Shown: positions 12,931-21,942, counted from the first letter of the stretch. The stretch is 25,062 bases of DNA from CAJBIL01 sp049295655 (GCA_049295655.1 JBAQRB010000046.1:1-25062), one strand, 5' to 3'. Notes: generated from the letters alone by a model not told the origin. Program-made: numbers and translations.

Positions 12931-15501
12931 TCAATCGCGCACCGAATGCAGCGGAATGACTTTGGCTTGCCAGGACAGTGAATTGCTCAGATTGTCGTAC
13001 CAGCCGTTCAACGACTGCTCGTCGAGCGGACGGCTCACCAGGTAACCCTGGACATAGTTGCAGCCATGCCGCCGCAGATAACCAAGCTCCTCGATCCGCT
13101 CGACGCCTTCGGCGACTACCTGCAATTGCAGGATGTGGGCAAGGGCAATGATGGCGCTGACGATGGCTGCGGCATCCTCGTCCTCGGTGATGTCGCGCAC
13201 GAAGGATTGATCGATCTTGAGCTTGTTGATCGGGAAACGTTTAAGGTAAGAAAGCGAGGAATAGCCGGTACCAAAATCGTCAATCGCCAGGCCAACGCCC
13301 ATCCAGCGCAACGCCTCCATCGTGCTCAGCGTTGCCGGCGCATTGACGAGGCTGCTTTCGGTGATTTCCAGTTCCAGCGCCGATGCCGGCAAGCCCGTGA
13401 CCAGCAGGGCGTGCGCGACCACACCGGGCAAATCGGCCTTCAGGAACTGGCGCGGCGAGACATTGACCGCGATGGTCGCCTCCGAGCCATGCGCAGCGCG
13501 CCATCTGGACAGCCAGCGACAGGACTCGACAATCACCCAGGCCCCGACCTCGACGATCAACCCGGTTTCTTCGAGCACGGGGATGAATTCAGCCGGAGAA
13601 ACCAGCACGCCATCCGCCCGACGCCAGCGCAGCAGCGCTTCAAAACCTGCGATATCGCCACTATGCACGTCGATCTGCGGCTGGTAGAAAAGCACGAATT
13701 CCTCCTTGCGCAGCGCATTGCGCAAGGCGGTTTCGAGCAGCAAATGGGCCTGGATGGATTCATCCATTTCGCGCGTGAAGAAGCGATAGGAATTCCTGCC
13801 CTCCGCCTTCGCCCGATACATCGCCGTGTCGGCATTGCGCAACAAGGTCGCCACCTGGTTGGCATCGTCCGGATACATCGTGATGCCGATACTCGCCGTA
13901 ATATAAAGCTCGTGTGCGCCAAGGCAGACAGCCGGCGCCATGGCCTCAAGCACCTTGCCGGCGACCAGCGCCGCATCGTCGGCGGAATGCAGATCCTCAA
14001 GAATGATGGTGAATTCGTCGCCGCCCAGGCGTGCCACCGTATCGATCTCGCGCACTGCGTCACTCAGACGCTGGGCGACCTGTTTGAGCAAGTCGTCGCC
14101 AAAAGCATGGCCGAGCGTGTCGTTGATCGTCTTGAAGTGATCCAGATCGATAAAAATCAGGCCAACCTGTCCGTGACTGCGGTCGGCATGCACCAGCGCA
14201 TGGCTCAGGCGATCCTGAAAGAGACTGCGGTTGGGCAAGCCGGTCAACGGATCGAAGCTGGCGAGGAAACGCAGGCGCTCCTCGGCCTGCTTGCGCTCGG
14301 TAATGTCCTGGAAGGTGCCGATCATGCGGCGAGGCCGCCCGCCATCGGCGGGAGTCACCTCCCCAACCACGTGCAGGAGGCGCGGCTCGCCACCGTCGCC
14401 GAGCAAACGGAACTCGAGACTGAAATGCGGACTCTGCGTGTAATCGGCCACGAAAATATCGAGCAGCGCACCGCGGTCTTCACTGTGCACCAGCGCGACC
14501 AGTGCCGAACGGGTCGCAGGCAGGGCCTCGTGAGCCATGGAGAAGATGCGGGCAACCTGCAGCGACCAATCGAAACGCTCGGACGGCGCATCGACCCAGG
14601 ACTCAGATCCACACTCGCACTCGCCTTTACACCCGCACGACCATTCCCAGCCGCCAACACCGGATATTTCCTGTGCCTTGGTCAGCAAGCGACCGTTCTT
14701 CCAAAGTTGGCGGGCCATCTTGCTCAATGAGCCAGCAAGCTCGCCGATTTCATCGTGCGAAGTAACGGGAATGACGTAATCGAGCTGTCCATCGGCGAAC
14801 TTTCTGGCAGCCAGATTCATCTCGGTCAGCGGAGCCGACAGACGGCGTGAAAACAACGAACTGAACGCCCAGGCGATCAGCATCGCACCGAGCGCGGCAG
14901 CCAGCCCGAGCAGATAGAGCGCATCGAGCGCGCTACGCCATAAAGGGTCAAGCAGTGAATCGACGCGATCGACCAACGAGACGATGGCGGTTTCCGCCAG
15001 AACGACACGGGCATATCCAGCCAGTTTTGCATCGCGTCGGATCGAAAAAGACAGCCCGATACCACCGGGTACGCCGCCGTCCCCCGGAAAGCTATAAACG
15101 TGCGGATAATCAAGATTGAAGTTACCAATGCGCTCGTCGTCAATACGACGCCCGTATTGCGGATTTTCACGGCTACCGTCGGTCAGAACGATGCCGTTCA
15201 GATCAACGATCTCGAAGCGGTGTACCGGCAACCAGGCACCGACCTCCGCGATCTCGCGGTTGAGCGTGGAAACATCGAGCTGCTGCAACGGATTGAAGAG
15301 ACGCCGACTCAGATATTCGGCGGTCGCGGTCAGTGATTCCTGCTGATCGAGAATCAGGTTGTATTTGAGTTCCTGCTGCAAGCGTTGGCGGAACGGGTCA
15401 CCGTCCTTGAGCAGCATCGCGCCGACCACGAGCAGCATGAGTAGCGCGCCGGAAAGCAGCGCACCGGACAAATAAATGGCGTATCGCGTGTTGAGCCTCA
15501 T
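12931..15501 (-). CDS. HAMP-PAS-GGDEF-EAL membrane c-di-GMP enzyme
   Basis: An 856-residue inner-membrane protein. TM1 is at 7-30, a periplasmic domain of about 145 residues follows, then TM2 near 180-204, HAMP to about 258, and a PAS region with PAC end (GTFQDITERKQAEERL). The GGDEF domain has GGDEF at about 492-496 with the inhibitory REID site five residues before it. The EAL domain has GFEALLRW near 620 and DDFGTGYSSL near 740. Both active sites look intact, so it could make or break c-di-GMP. At the start of the PAS region sits an unusual cluster, Cys289, 291, 295 and 297. Its ATG at 15501 overlaps the stop of the upstream binding-protein gene (ATGA), which decides this start. Confidence 0.94.
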   Translation of the reverse strand: MRLNTRYAIYLSGALLSGALLMLLVVGAMLLKDGDPFRQRLQQELKYNLILDQQESLTATAEYLSRRLFNPLQQLDVSTLNREIAEVGAWLPVHRFEIVDLNGIVLTDGSRENPQYGRRIDDERIGNFNLDYPHVYSFPGDGGVPGGIGLSFSIRRDAKLAGYARVVLAETAIVSLVDRVDSLLDPLWRSALDALYLLGLAAALGAMLIAWAFSSLFSRRLSAPLTEMNLAARKFADGQLDYVIPVTSHDEIGELAGSLSKMARQLWKNGRLLTKAQEISGVGGWEWSCGCKGECECGSESWVDAPSERFDWSLQVARIFSMAHEALPATRSALVALVHSEDRGALLDIFVADYTQSPHFSLEFRLLGDGGEPRLLHVVGEVTPADGGRPRRMIGTFQDITERKQAEERLRFLASFDPLTGLPNRSLFQDRLSHALVHADRSHGQVGLIFIDLDHFKTINDTLGHAFGDDLLKQVAQRLSDAVREIDTVARLGGDEFTIILEDLHSADDAALVAGKVLEAMAPAVCLGAHELYITASIGITMYPDDANQVATLLRNADTAMYRAKAEGRNSYRFFTREMDESIQAHLLLETALRNALRKEEFVLFYQPQIDVHSGDIAGFEALLRWRRADGVLVSPAEFIPVLEETGLIVEVGAWVIVESCRWLSRWRAAHGSEATIAVNVSPRQFLKADLPGVVAHALLVTGLPASALELEITESSLVNAPATLSTMEALRWMGVGLAIDDFGTGYSSLSYLKRFPINKLKIDQSFVRDITEDEDAAAIVSAIIALAHILQLQVVAEGVERIEELGYLRRHGCNYVQGYLVSRPLDEQSLNGWYDNLSNSLSWQAKVIPLHSVRD

Positions 15502-16493
15502 TCGCCGAACCCCGAGCGGGCGGCAACGTCCCGCCAATGCTTGATCGACGCCAGATCATCGACGCTCAAGCGGTCAAAGCGGCGAATCCGTCCAACCTGT
15601 TGCAACACCCGCAGCCCCTCGGCACTGGCCGACATATCGAGAAGCGCCGCCTGCACCGCCGCGAGGGCGACGGATGAAAGCCCGGCGCGCGCCGACAGCA
15701 ACCAGCGCAGGATCGGATCGGTACTGTGAATGACCCGCAGTTCCTGCCGCAAGCCACTGGGCAGCGCTTCCCAATCCTCCGTGCTGAAGGCCGCCGCATC
15801 GGTCTGACCACGACCAACCCAGTAGGCCTGATTCAATTCGGCGTTCGCCAGCACGCAACGCACGCTGTGCGGCCCGCCATTGCTGCCGCCGAGCGGCTGC
15901 ACGTCCAGCCCGTGCCGGCGCAGCACAATCCTCGGCAGCGCGTAGGCGGTGGTCGACCGGGACGACTCCAGCGCCAGCGTTTTCCCGGCCAGATCGCGCA
16001 GTTGCTTGATCTGACTGTCCTGGCGAACAAAGAAGACCGTGCGTGTCTCGCGCTGCCCCTTGCGCCAGGCGGCCAGCACAGGCCGCACCAAGGCATCGCC
16101 GGCATTGATGCGAAAGGTCGAAATCAGGCTCTCGAGAATGACATCGACCTTTCCCGCACGAACGAATCCGGCCAGTTCGGCAAGATCCTCGGCGATCTGC
16201 AACTCGCCCAGCGCGATCCCCTTCGGTGCGAGCTCGCGCCGCAGGTAGTCGAGCAGCGGCAGGTATTGCGCCAGCACGTAGTCGGGCTGATTCGCCCGCT
16301 CGCCGACCACGCCAAGATGCAGGGTGCGGCGTTCACCGAGTCGATCGGCGTAGCCCAAAGCTGGCCACAACGCCGCCGTGCCGGCCAGCAGGGAAATCAG
16401 GCGACGTCGGACAGGCTGTAACGGCGCGCCCGGATCGGAACAGTTGAAACCAACCAGCGCATTCAGTTGGCTGACTCGGTTTTGCAAAGGCAT
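15498..16493 (-). CDS. PhnD-like periplasmic binding protein
   Basis: A 331-residue protein of the phosphate/phosphonate-type (PhnD, type II) binding-protein family. After RRRLISLLAGTAALWPALGYA, a signal-type segment ending near residue 50, come LHLGVVGERANQPDYVLAQYLPLL, the hinge region DVILESLISTFRINA, and LRDLAGKTLALESSRSTTAY, all typical of the family. The N-terminus before the signal is longer than usual. ATG 16493 was chosen because GGAG lies six bases upstream. No ABC permease or ATPase is nearby; the gene is instead coupled by ATGA overlap to a membrane GGDEF-EAL protein with a periplasmic domain. It therefore probably acts as a ligand-sensing subunit, which is an inference. The ligand is unknown. 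Confidence 0.88.
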   Translation of the reverse strand: MPLQNRVSQLNALVGFNCSDPGAPLQPVRRRLISLLAGTAALWPALGYADRLGERRTLHLGVVGERANQPDYVLAQYLPLLDYLRRELAPKGIALGELQIAEDLAELAGFVRAGKVDVILESLISTFRINAGDALVRPVLAAWRKGQRETRTVFFVRQDSQIKQLRDLAGKTLALESSRSTTAYALPRIVLRRHGLDVQPLGGSNGGPHSVRCVLANAELNQAYWVGRGQTDAAAFSTEDWEALPSGLRQELRVIHSTDPILRWLLSARAGLSSVALAAVQAALLDMSASAEGLRVLQQVGRIRRFDRLSVDDLASIKHWRDVAARSGFGE

Positions 16494-16763
16494 ACGACGC
16501 TCCAATACACACGGCACAATGCTGCGCCGCAACACACACAATCTAGCGAGGAGCTATTGCCACTTTGTTACAGGAAATAAAATGCCTACCGAATTCTCAA
16601 ATTTCATGAACGCACTCGCGCCGTGTAATACGAATGAAATGCTACGGCGCTAAAGTCCCACCTTCTGCAACCATCGACGGCAGGCAAGAACGCCAAAGCC
16701 GCCGGTACAAAACAACCTGATTTCAACCGGAAAATACCGGGGCCTGACACCAAGGAGGAAGAG

Positions 16764-17066
16764 ATGAACAACAAAGGAACGAACGACGATGGCGGTTTCC
16801 ATCTGGTTCTGGACGGAAAGATGACTGTGGCCTTCTCCGACGAACTCGAGGACAGGATCATCAATGCCATGCGGAAATACCCACATTTGAAAGTCGACCT
16901 CTCGGGCGTCCGTGAAATCGACCGGTGCGGTATTCACCTGATCAGATTGTTGCAGACGGTGGGCGGCAAGGCCGTTGATTTCGTCGCCACCTCGCCGATC
17001 GTCGAGCAAGCCTTCAAAGACCTGCTCGCTCCTCCACGTAGCAGCAGCTTCGCCGCGGCCTATTGA
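16764..17066 (+). CDS. STAS-domain protein, copy 2
   Basis: A 100-residue single STAS domain, paralogous to the 4722-5051 protein. Key segments are GGFHLVLDGKMT, LKVDLSGVREIDRCGIHLI and ATSPIVEQAFKDLL. The phosphorylation loop reads Asp-Arg-Cys-Gly, again without the usual serine or threonine, while the following Gly-x-His-Leu is shared with copy 1. A strong AAGGAGG site lies just before the ATG. It is transcribed away from the binding-protein gene and toward an IS remnant. No anti-sigma kinase or phosphatase gene is adjacent. Confidence 0.8.
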   Translation: MNNKGTNDDGGFHLVLDGKMTVAFSDELEDRIINAMRKYPHLKVDLSGVREIDRCGIHLIRLLQTVGGKAVDFVATSPIVEQAFKDLLAPPRSSSFAAAY

Positions 17067-17079
17067 AACTTGATGGACC

Positions 17080-17387
17080 GAAGCAAAAAGCTTCTGCTGC
17101 CAGTGGTTGAACCAGTTCTGGGTACAGCAAATCCGGATCATGCTCTCCAATGGCATCGGCTGACGTCCGCGCCGCCCGCTCTTCGGCAATACGGCTCGAG
17201 CCGCGCCACAAGCACCGCCCAGGGGATCACCAATTCCATCTCATTCAAAAAACTTTGCGTCTGGTCTGGCGCTTCTTGTTGGCGTAATCAAGGTCGGCAA
17301 AACTGGCTTGGCGGGGCATGGGCAGATACGCAAGTTTGGGAGGTCGCCATTAGCTCAAATCAGGCGATTTGTTCAGCGATTCCTTAG
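17080..17387 (-). mobile_element. Truncated, frameshifted IS5-family insertion sequence
   Basis: Read on the - strand, ATG near 17319 starts a typical IS5-family transposase: PRQASFADLDYANKKRQTRR, then after one frameshift LNEMELVIPWAVLVARLEPY, then after another PKSGRRGRQPMPLESMIRI and TQNWFNHW. The frame ends at about 17080, so only about the first 80 residues of a ~300-residue enzyme remain and there is no catalytic domain. The outer end GGAATCGCTGAACAAATC (17366-17383) resembles an IS5 terminal repeat and is flanked by CTAA (17384-17387), a YTAR site typical of IS5 insertion. The other end is missing. Confidence 0.85.
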
Positions 17388-19523
17388 TGTTTCGGCTCCC
17401 TGCAAAAAAGCCACGACGCCTTCGGGCGTCAGCGGCCGCGCAAACAGATAGCCCTGAAACTCCTCGCAGTCGCTTGCCGCCAGCACGGCCAGCTGACCCG
17501 GCGTTTCGATGCCTTCGGCGACGATACGCATGTGCAGGCTGTGCCCCAGTGTGATGATCGCCCGCGGAATGGCCATTGCCTCCTCACCCTGCTCGCAGTC
17601 GATGACGAATGAGCGGTCGATCTTCAGCACGTCGATCGGGAAGCGCTTCAGATAAGCCAGCGACGAGTAGCCCGTCCCGAAATCGTCAATCGCAATACGC
17701 ACGCCGAGCGCCTTCAGAGCGAGCAGAACGGCGACGGTCTGCTCGACATCGCCGATCAGCAGGCTCTCGGTAATTTCCAGCTCGAGGCATTGCGGCGGCA
17801 GGCCGCTTTCGGCGAGCACGGCGGCGATCTGCTGCACGAGGCGGGGGTCCTTGAACAGGCGCGCCGACAGATTGACGGCGACATGCAGCCGTTCGGCGTT
17901 GTCGCACAGCGCGCGCCTGCCCCAGCTGGCCGCCTCCAGGCACGCACTGCGCAGTACGAAATCGGTGATCGGCAGGATCATCCCGGTTTCCTCGGCCAGC
18001 GGAATGAAGCGCACCGGCGACACCGCACCGAATTCCGGACTGTTCCAGCGCACCAGCGCCTCGAAGCCGCAGGGCGTGCCGTAGCGGTCGACCTTCGGCT
18101 GGTAGACCACCGACAGTTCGCCCTGCTCGACCGCCCGGCGCAACGCCGATTCGAGCGCCAGACGCTCGTGCGCCGCGGTATTGAGCACGTCGGTATAGAA
18201 CTGGAACTGCCCCTTGCCCTGCTGCTTGGCGTGGTGCATGGCGATGTCGGCGTGGCGCAGCAGCATCTGCAGGTCGGCGCCATCGTCGGGATAGAGGCTG
18301 ACGCCGATGCTGCAGCCGATGTGCAGTTCATGGCTGCCGATCAGCAGTGGCTGGCCGATCGCCAGCTGGACGCGCTCGAGCGCCTTGAGCGCATGGTTCA
18401 GGCTGGCGTGGTCGGAGAGGATCAGCACGAATTCGTCGCCGCCGTAACGCGCCACCGTATCGATGCCGCGCACGCTGTCGCGCAGGCGCCGCGCGCATTC
18501 GACGAGCAGCGCATCGCCGGCAGCATGGCCGAGGCTGTCATTGACGAACTTGAAGTTGTCGAGATCAACGAAGGCCACCGCGACCCGGCCGCCGCCGCGC
18601 CGGGCCAGCGCCACCGCCTGATCCAGCCGGTCCTCGAGCAGGTTGCGGTTGGGCAGGCCGGTCAGCATGTCGTGCGTCGCCTGATATTCGAGCCGCGCCT
18701 GATACTGGCGCCGCTCGCTGATATCCTCGACGGTCCCCTCGTAGTACAGCAGCTCGCCGGCCGGATCGCGCACGGCGTGGGCATTCTCGGCGATCCAGAT
18801 GCGCCGGCCATCGACGCGATAGACCTCGGATTCAAAATCGATCACCTGCTCATGCTCGCGGATCAGACGGGCGAATTCGTCGCGCCGCTGCGGGTCGACA
18901 TACAGGCGGCTGCCGATGTCGCACAGGCAATTCACCAGCGCTTGCGGCGAAGCGTAGCCATAGAGCCGCGCCAACGCCGGATTGGCGGCCAGATAGCGGC
19001 CGTCGGCCGTGGTCTGGAAAATGCCGACCACCGAATTTTCGAAAATGCTGCGATAGCGCACTTCGGCCTCGGCCAGCCGGCGCTGGTCGGCGACCTGCTC
19101 GGTGACGTCCTCGATGAAGCCTTCGAGGACGCGCTCGCCGCGCTCGTCGATCACCCCGGCGCCGCGCTCAAGCAGCCATTTCTCGCTGCCGTCGCGGCAG
19201 CGGATGCGGTACTCGACGCGGTAGCGAACGCCATCGACGATCGCCTTCATGATCGCCTGCCGGACCCGCTGCCGGTCTTCCACGTGCGTCAGCTGCTCGA
19301 GCGAGCTGTCGCGGTTGCCGACCAGCGCCTCGGGCGGATAGCCCGTAATCGGCAAGCAGCCTTCGCTGGCAAAGTGCAGCGTCCATTCCGGATCGAGCGC
19401 ACAGCGGAAAACCATGCCGTCAAGATTGCGCACGAGGACCTTGAGCACCCGGCCGCTGTCGATCTGTTGCCAGCCGGCCGGCTGCAGCGGTCGCGAAAAG
19501 GGAATCAGCTTGTTGAAACCCAT
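17373..19523 (-). CDS. PAS-PAS-GGDEF-EAL c-di-GMP enzyme
   Basis: A 716-residue soluble protein. Two PAS domains (about 25-145 and 150-275, each with a PAC-type end such as EGFIEDVTEQ and EGTVEDISERR) precede a GGDEF domain with GGDEF at about 360 and the inhibitory RGID site five residues before it. The EAL domain has GFEALVRW near 484 and DDFGTGYSSL near 615. Both catalytic motifs are intact. ATG 19523 lies four bases after the stop of the preceding gene, within a GGAGGGTGAGG ribosome site. The last codons and the TGA lie in the end of an IS5 remnant, so the original C-terminus was probably altered, but the EAL domain is complete. It is the third gene after a chemoreceptor and a NIT-like sensor. 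Confidence 0.94.
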   Translation of the reverse strand: MGFNKLIPFSRPLQPAGWQQIDSGRVLKVLVRNLDGMVFRCALDPEWTLHFASEGCLPITGYPPEALVGNRDSSLEQLTHVEDRQRVRQAIMKAIVDGVRYRVEYRIRCRDGSEKWLLERGAGVIDERGERVLEGFIEDVTEQVADQRRLAEAEVRYRSIFENSVVGIFQTTADGRYLAANPALARLYGYASPQALVNCLCDIGSRLYVDPQRRDEFARLIREHEQVIDFESEVYRVDGRRIWIAENAHAVRDPAGELLYYEGTVEDISERRQYQARLEYQATHDMLTGLPNRNLLEDRLDQAVALARRGGGRVAVAFVDLDNFKFVNDSLGHAAGDALLVECARRLRDSVRGIDTVARYGGDEFVLILSDHASLNHALKALERVQLAIGQPLLIGSHELHIGCSIGVSLYPDDGADLQMLLRHADIAMHHAKQQGKGQFQFYTDVLNTAAHERLALESALRRAVEQGELSVVYQPKVDRYGTPCGFEALVRWNSPEFGAVSPVRFIPLAEETGMILPITDFVLRSACLEAASWGRRALCDNAERLHVAVNLSARLFKDPRLVQQIAAVLAESGLPPQCLELEITESLLIGDVEQTVAVLLALKALGVRIAIDDFGTGYSSLAYLKRFPIDVLKIDRSFVIDCEQGEEAMAIPRAIITLGHSLHMRIVAEGIETPGQLAVLAASDCEEFQGYLFARPLTPEGVVAFLQGAETLRNR

Positions 19524-19527
19524 CGCC

Positions 19528-20451
19528 TCACCCTCCCCACGCGGCAGCGCGGCTGCCAGGTTGCGGCGCGGCATCGGCGCACAGATCGCGGTCGATGCAG
19601 GCGCCGCATTCGCGCGCCCATTCGAGCGTCGCGTCGACGGCACGCGTCGATAGCGAAAAGTACTCGTCGGCCGACAGCGTCACGCCGGCCGCCGCCAGCA
19701 TCTCGCTGCGCACGGTCTGCGCCATCAGCCCGACCGCCGTTTTCGCCCGCCCGCCGACCGGCCCCGGATCGTCGGCGGCGCTGGCCTGTTCGAGCAGCGA
19801 CTCGGAACGCTCGATCAGGAAGATCAGGCGTACCCGCGCCACCGCCGGACAGGCGTGGCGGGCGGCGACGCTGCTGCCGATCGCCCGGGCCTGCCCCAGG
19901 CACTCGGCGAGTGCTGGCAGGCGATGCGAATAATTGCGCACCAGCTCCGGCTGCACGCGCCCGCCGCCGGCCAGTTCGATGCGCGCCTCGCCGAAGGCCG
20001 CCAGCCAGTCGAGCACCTGGGCGATCAGCGCGCCATGCTGCGCAATATTCTGCTCGACGCTGCCGCGCGCCAGTTCGTCGCTCAGCGTTCGCCACTTGAA
20101 GCGCAACAGCGCGAGGTCGTTGCTGGTCAGGCAGGGGCGCGTCCGTTCGCTCTCGCAGGCGACAAAAGGCGAGAGCTCGGCAAACAGCGCTTCGATTTCG
20201 GCGCGCTTGCCCATCATCCGTACTTCGAAACTTTTGTCGCCGGCCAGCCAGCCGCTGCTCAATCCGCGGTGCTGCTGCAAATTCGACAACAGGCGCAGCA
20301 GGCAGTCGCAGCAGCGCAAGGCATCGTGCAGGTCAAGCGTGCTGCCGGCCCGCAAGCGCTGCCGATGGACGAGGCGCAAGCCGCCGGCAGCCAGCAGCGC
20401 GAGCAGGAAGAGAAAAGCAAAAATCAATGTCGATGTCGTCATGGCGGTCAC
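19528..20451 (-). CDS. Membrane-anchored NIT-like sensor protein
   Basis: A protein of about 307 residues with one N-terminal membrane segment (LIFAFLFLLALLAAGGLRLV) and a long helical region. LLSNLQQHRGLSSGWLAGD near 55-75 resembles the opening helix of nitrate/nitrite-sensing (NIT) domains, which carry an ERG-type motif and a following Leu/Ser stretch. It has no signalling or output domain. The GTG at 20451 overlaps the upstream chemoreceptor stop by 4 nt; an ATG at 20442 is an alternative. It lies between a receptor without a periplasmic domain and a PAS-GGDEF-EAL gene, so it may supply sensing to one or both. The NIT call is from motif similarity only. Confidence 0.75.
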   Translation of the reverse strand: MTAMTTSTLIFAFLFLLALLAAGGLRLVHRQRLRAGSTLDLHDALRCCDCLLRLLSNLQQHRGLSSGWLAGDKSFEVRMMGKRAEIEALFAELSPFVACESERTRPCLTSNDLALLRFKWRTLSDELARGSVEQNIAQHGALIAQVLDWLAAFGEARIELAGGGRVQPELVRNYSHRLPALAECLGQARAIGSSVAARHACPAVARVRLIFLIERSESLLEQASAADDPGPVGGRAKTAVGLMAQTVRSEMLAAAGVTLSADEYFSLSTRAVDATLEWARECGACIDRDLCADAAPQPGSRAAAWGG

Positions 20452-21647
20452 TCGTAGCGGAATTCTTCAAGCATCGCGTTCAGCTGGTCCGCCAGCTGAT
20501 CGAGATAGCGCGACAGGTCGCTGTTCTCGCGCACCAGCGTCTCGTTGCGGTCGGCCAGCTGCGCCACCTGTTCGATGCTGCGCGCGACGCTCTGGCTGGC
20601 GACGCTCTGCTCGGCGCAGGCGGCGGCAATTTCGCGGATCCGGTCGCGCGTCTGCCCGGTGTTGCCGGAGACGAGCGCCAGCGCGGCCACGGCGCCATCG
20701 GCCTCGCCGACGCTGGCACCGGCCTGGCGATTGGTCTGCTCCATCGACTCGACCATGATGCCGATCTCGCTGCGGATGCTGCCGATACGCAGGTCGATTT
20801 CGCGCGTCGCCTTGCTCGTGCGTTCGGCCAGCTTGCGCACCTCGTCGGCAACGACGGCAAAACCGCGCCCCTGCTCGCCGGCCCGTGCCGCCTCGATCGC
20901 TGCATTGAGCGCAAGCAGGTTGGTCTGTTCGGCGACTTCCTTGATCAGCGCGACGATCGATTCGATCTCGCGCGAACGCTGACCCAGTTGCGTCGCCTGC
21001 CCCGCAGCGCCGGCGACGGCATCGCGCAGGCCGCCGAGCGTAGTGGACAGCAGCGCTACCCGGCGCGCTGCGTCGGCCGCCGCATCGCTGGTCGCCGCCG
21101 CCGTCTCGGCCGCCGTCCGCGCATGTTCGCTGGTCGCCGACACGCTGACCGACAACTGTTCGAGCGTCGCCGCCGAGCTGAGCGTCACGTCGCGCTGCGT
21201 GCGCACGCCGGCGTCGCCGCCGCTGGCGTTGCTCGTCGTCTCGTGCGCGACGCTCGACAATTCCTGTGCCGAGCGCGCAAACGCCACGAAGACCCGCGCC
21301 AGCGAACGCGCCATGGCATTCAGGCGCTCGGCCAGCGGCGCGTAGGCCGCGGCCTGGCCGGTGTCGATGCGACCGGTCAGATCTCCGCCTTCAAGGGCGG
21401 CGGTGAAGGCCTGCAGTGCGCCGTCCCAGCGTGCCATGTCGCGCCGCAGCGAGACGCCGGACCACAAGGTGAGCCCGAGCAAAACCGCCGCTGCCAGCCA
21501 CCCGGCCGGATTTTCCGGCTGCCCGGCGACAACGGCCAGCGCGCCGCCGGCACCGAGCGGCAGCAGCTGCAGCAGGCCGATCCGGCCCAGCGTGGCGCCC
21601 GGTCTGGCCGAAGCGCCCGTTCGACGAATTGTTCCCGTATCGCGCAT
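20448..21647 (-). CDS. Short chemoreceptor without periplasmic domain
   Basis: A 399-residue methyl-accepting chemotaxis protein. Two membrane segments at about 22-41 and 48-66 are joined by only a few residues, so there is no periplasmic ligand domain. A HAMP-like region follows (about 66-115), then the signalling domain with hairpin tip EQTNLLALNAAIEAARAG near 235-252 and VVADEVRKLAERT. It ends LNAMLEEFRYE with no tail pentapeptide. The next gene encodes a separate membrane sensor and overlaps its stop codon. Receptors of this shape may sense within the membrane or through a partner protein. Confidence 0.92.
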   Translation of the reverse strand: MRDTGTIRRTGASARPGATLGRIGLLQLLPLGAGGALAVVAGQPENPAGWLAAAVLLGLTLWSGVSLRRDMARWDGALQAFTAALEGGDLTGRIDTGQAAAYAPLAERLNAMARSLARVFVAFARSAQELSSVAHETTSNASGGDAGVRTQRDVTLSSAATLEQLSVSVSATSEHARTAAETAAATSDAAADAARRVALLSTTLGGLRDAVAGAAGQATQLGQRSREIESIVALIKEVAEQTNLLALNAAIEAARAGEQGRGFAVVADEVRKLAERTSKATREIDLRIGSIRSEIGIMVESMEQTNRQAGASVGEADGAVAALALVSGNTGQTRDRIREIAAACAEQSVASQSVARSIEQVAQLADRNETLVRENSDLSRYLDQLADQLNAMLEEFRYE

Positions 21648-21942
21648 GATGACCGCCTGAAATCGATTTCCGTAGCGGACTTATCGCAAGGAGCTTGCCA
21701 ACCCGCCTACTCGGGCCGGAAAACCAGCCCAAGCCATTGTTCTAAATTGGCAAAAACGAATAGCAGCACGGCGATCCGCCGGGCGCCGGCCAAGGCACTC
21801 GCCACGATCACGCACCAGCCAGGTGCATACAGATATTGCAACGCACCACAGCCATCCGGTAACGGCAAAAGACCGTGAAAATGGGCTGAACACGCCTGCC
21901 GACGGTTATAATCCCCCGTTTTATTCAGCGGTCAGAACAATC
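21648..21942. other. Divergent intergenic region
   Basis: About 295 nt between the divergent short-chemoreceptor gene and prfB. It should hold promoters for both. A prfB promoter is visible at 21886-21912; nothing convincing is seen for the other side. I see no gene in it. Confidence 0.5.
21886..21912 (+). promoter_or_regulatory. Likely prfB promoter
   Basis: A consensus TATAAT at 21907-21912 lies 30 nt before the prfB ATG. The -35 candidate CTGAAC at 21886-21891 has 15-bp spacing and is weak. The perfect -10 box in GC-rich DNA makes a sigma-70 promoter likely. Confidence 0.5.

Noticed and set aside
13066..14730. Long + strand open frame of about 550 codons
   Set aside because: Antisense to the HAMP-PAS-GGDEF-EAL gene, whose catalytic motifs are intact.
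16630..16745. Second GEMM-like leader before STAS copy 2
   Set aside because: ACGCCAAAGCCGCCGG recalls part of the motif, but the other core blocks are missing or misplaced.
17790..20099. Long + strand open frame of about 770 codons
   Set aside because: Antisense to the PAS-PAS-GGDEF-EAL and NIT-like genes; Arg/Ala/His-rich with no recognisable domain.
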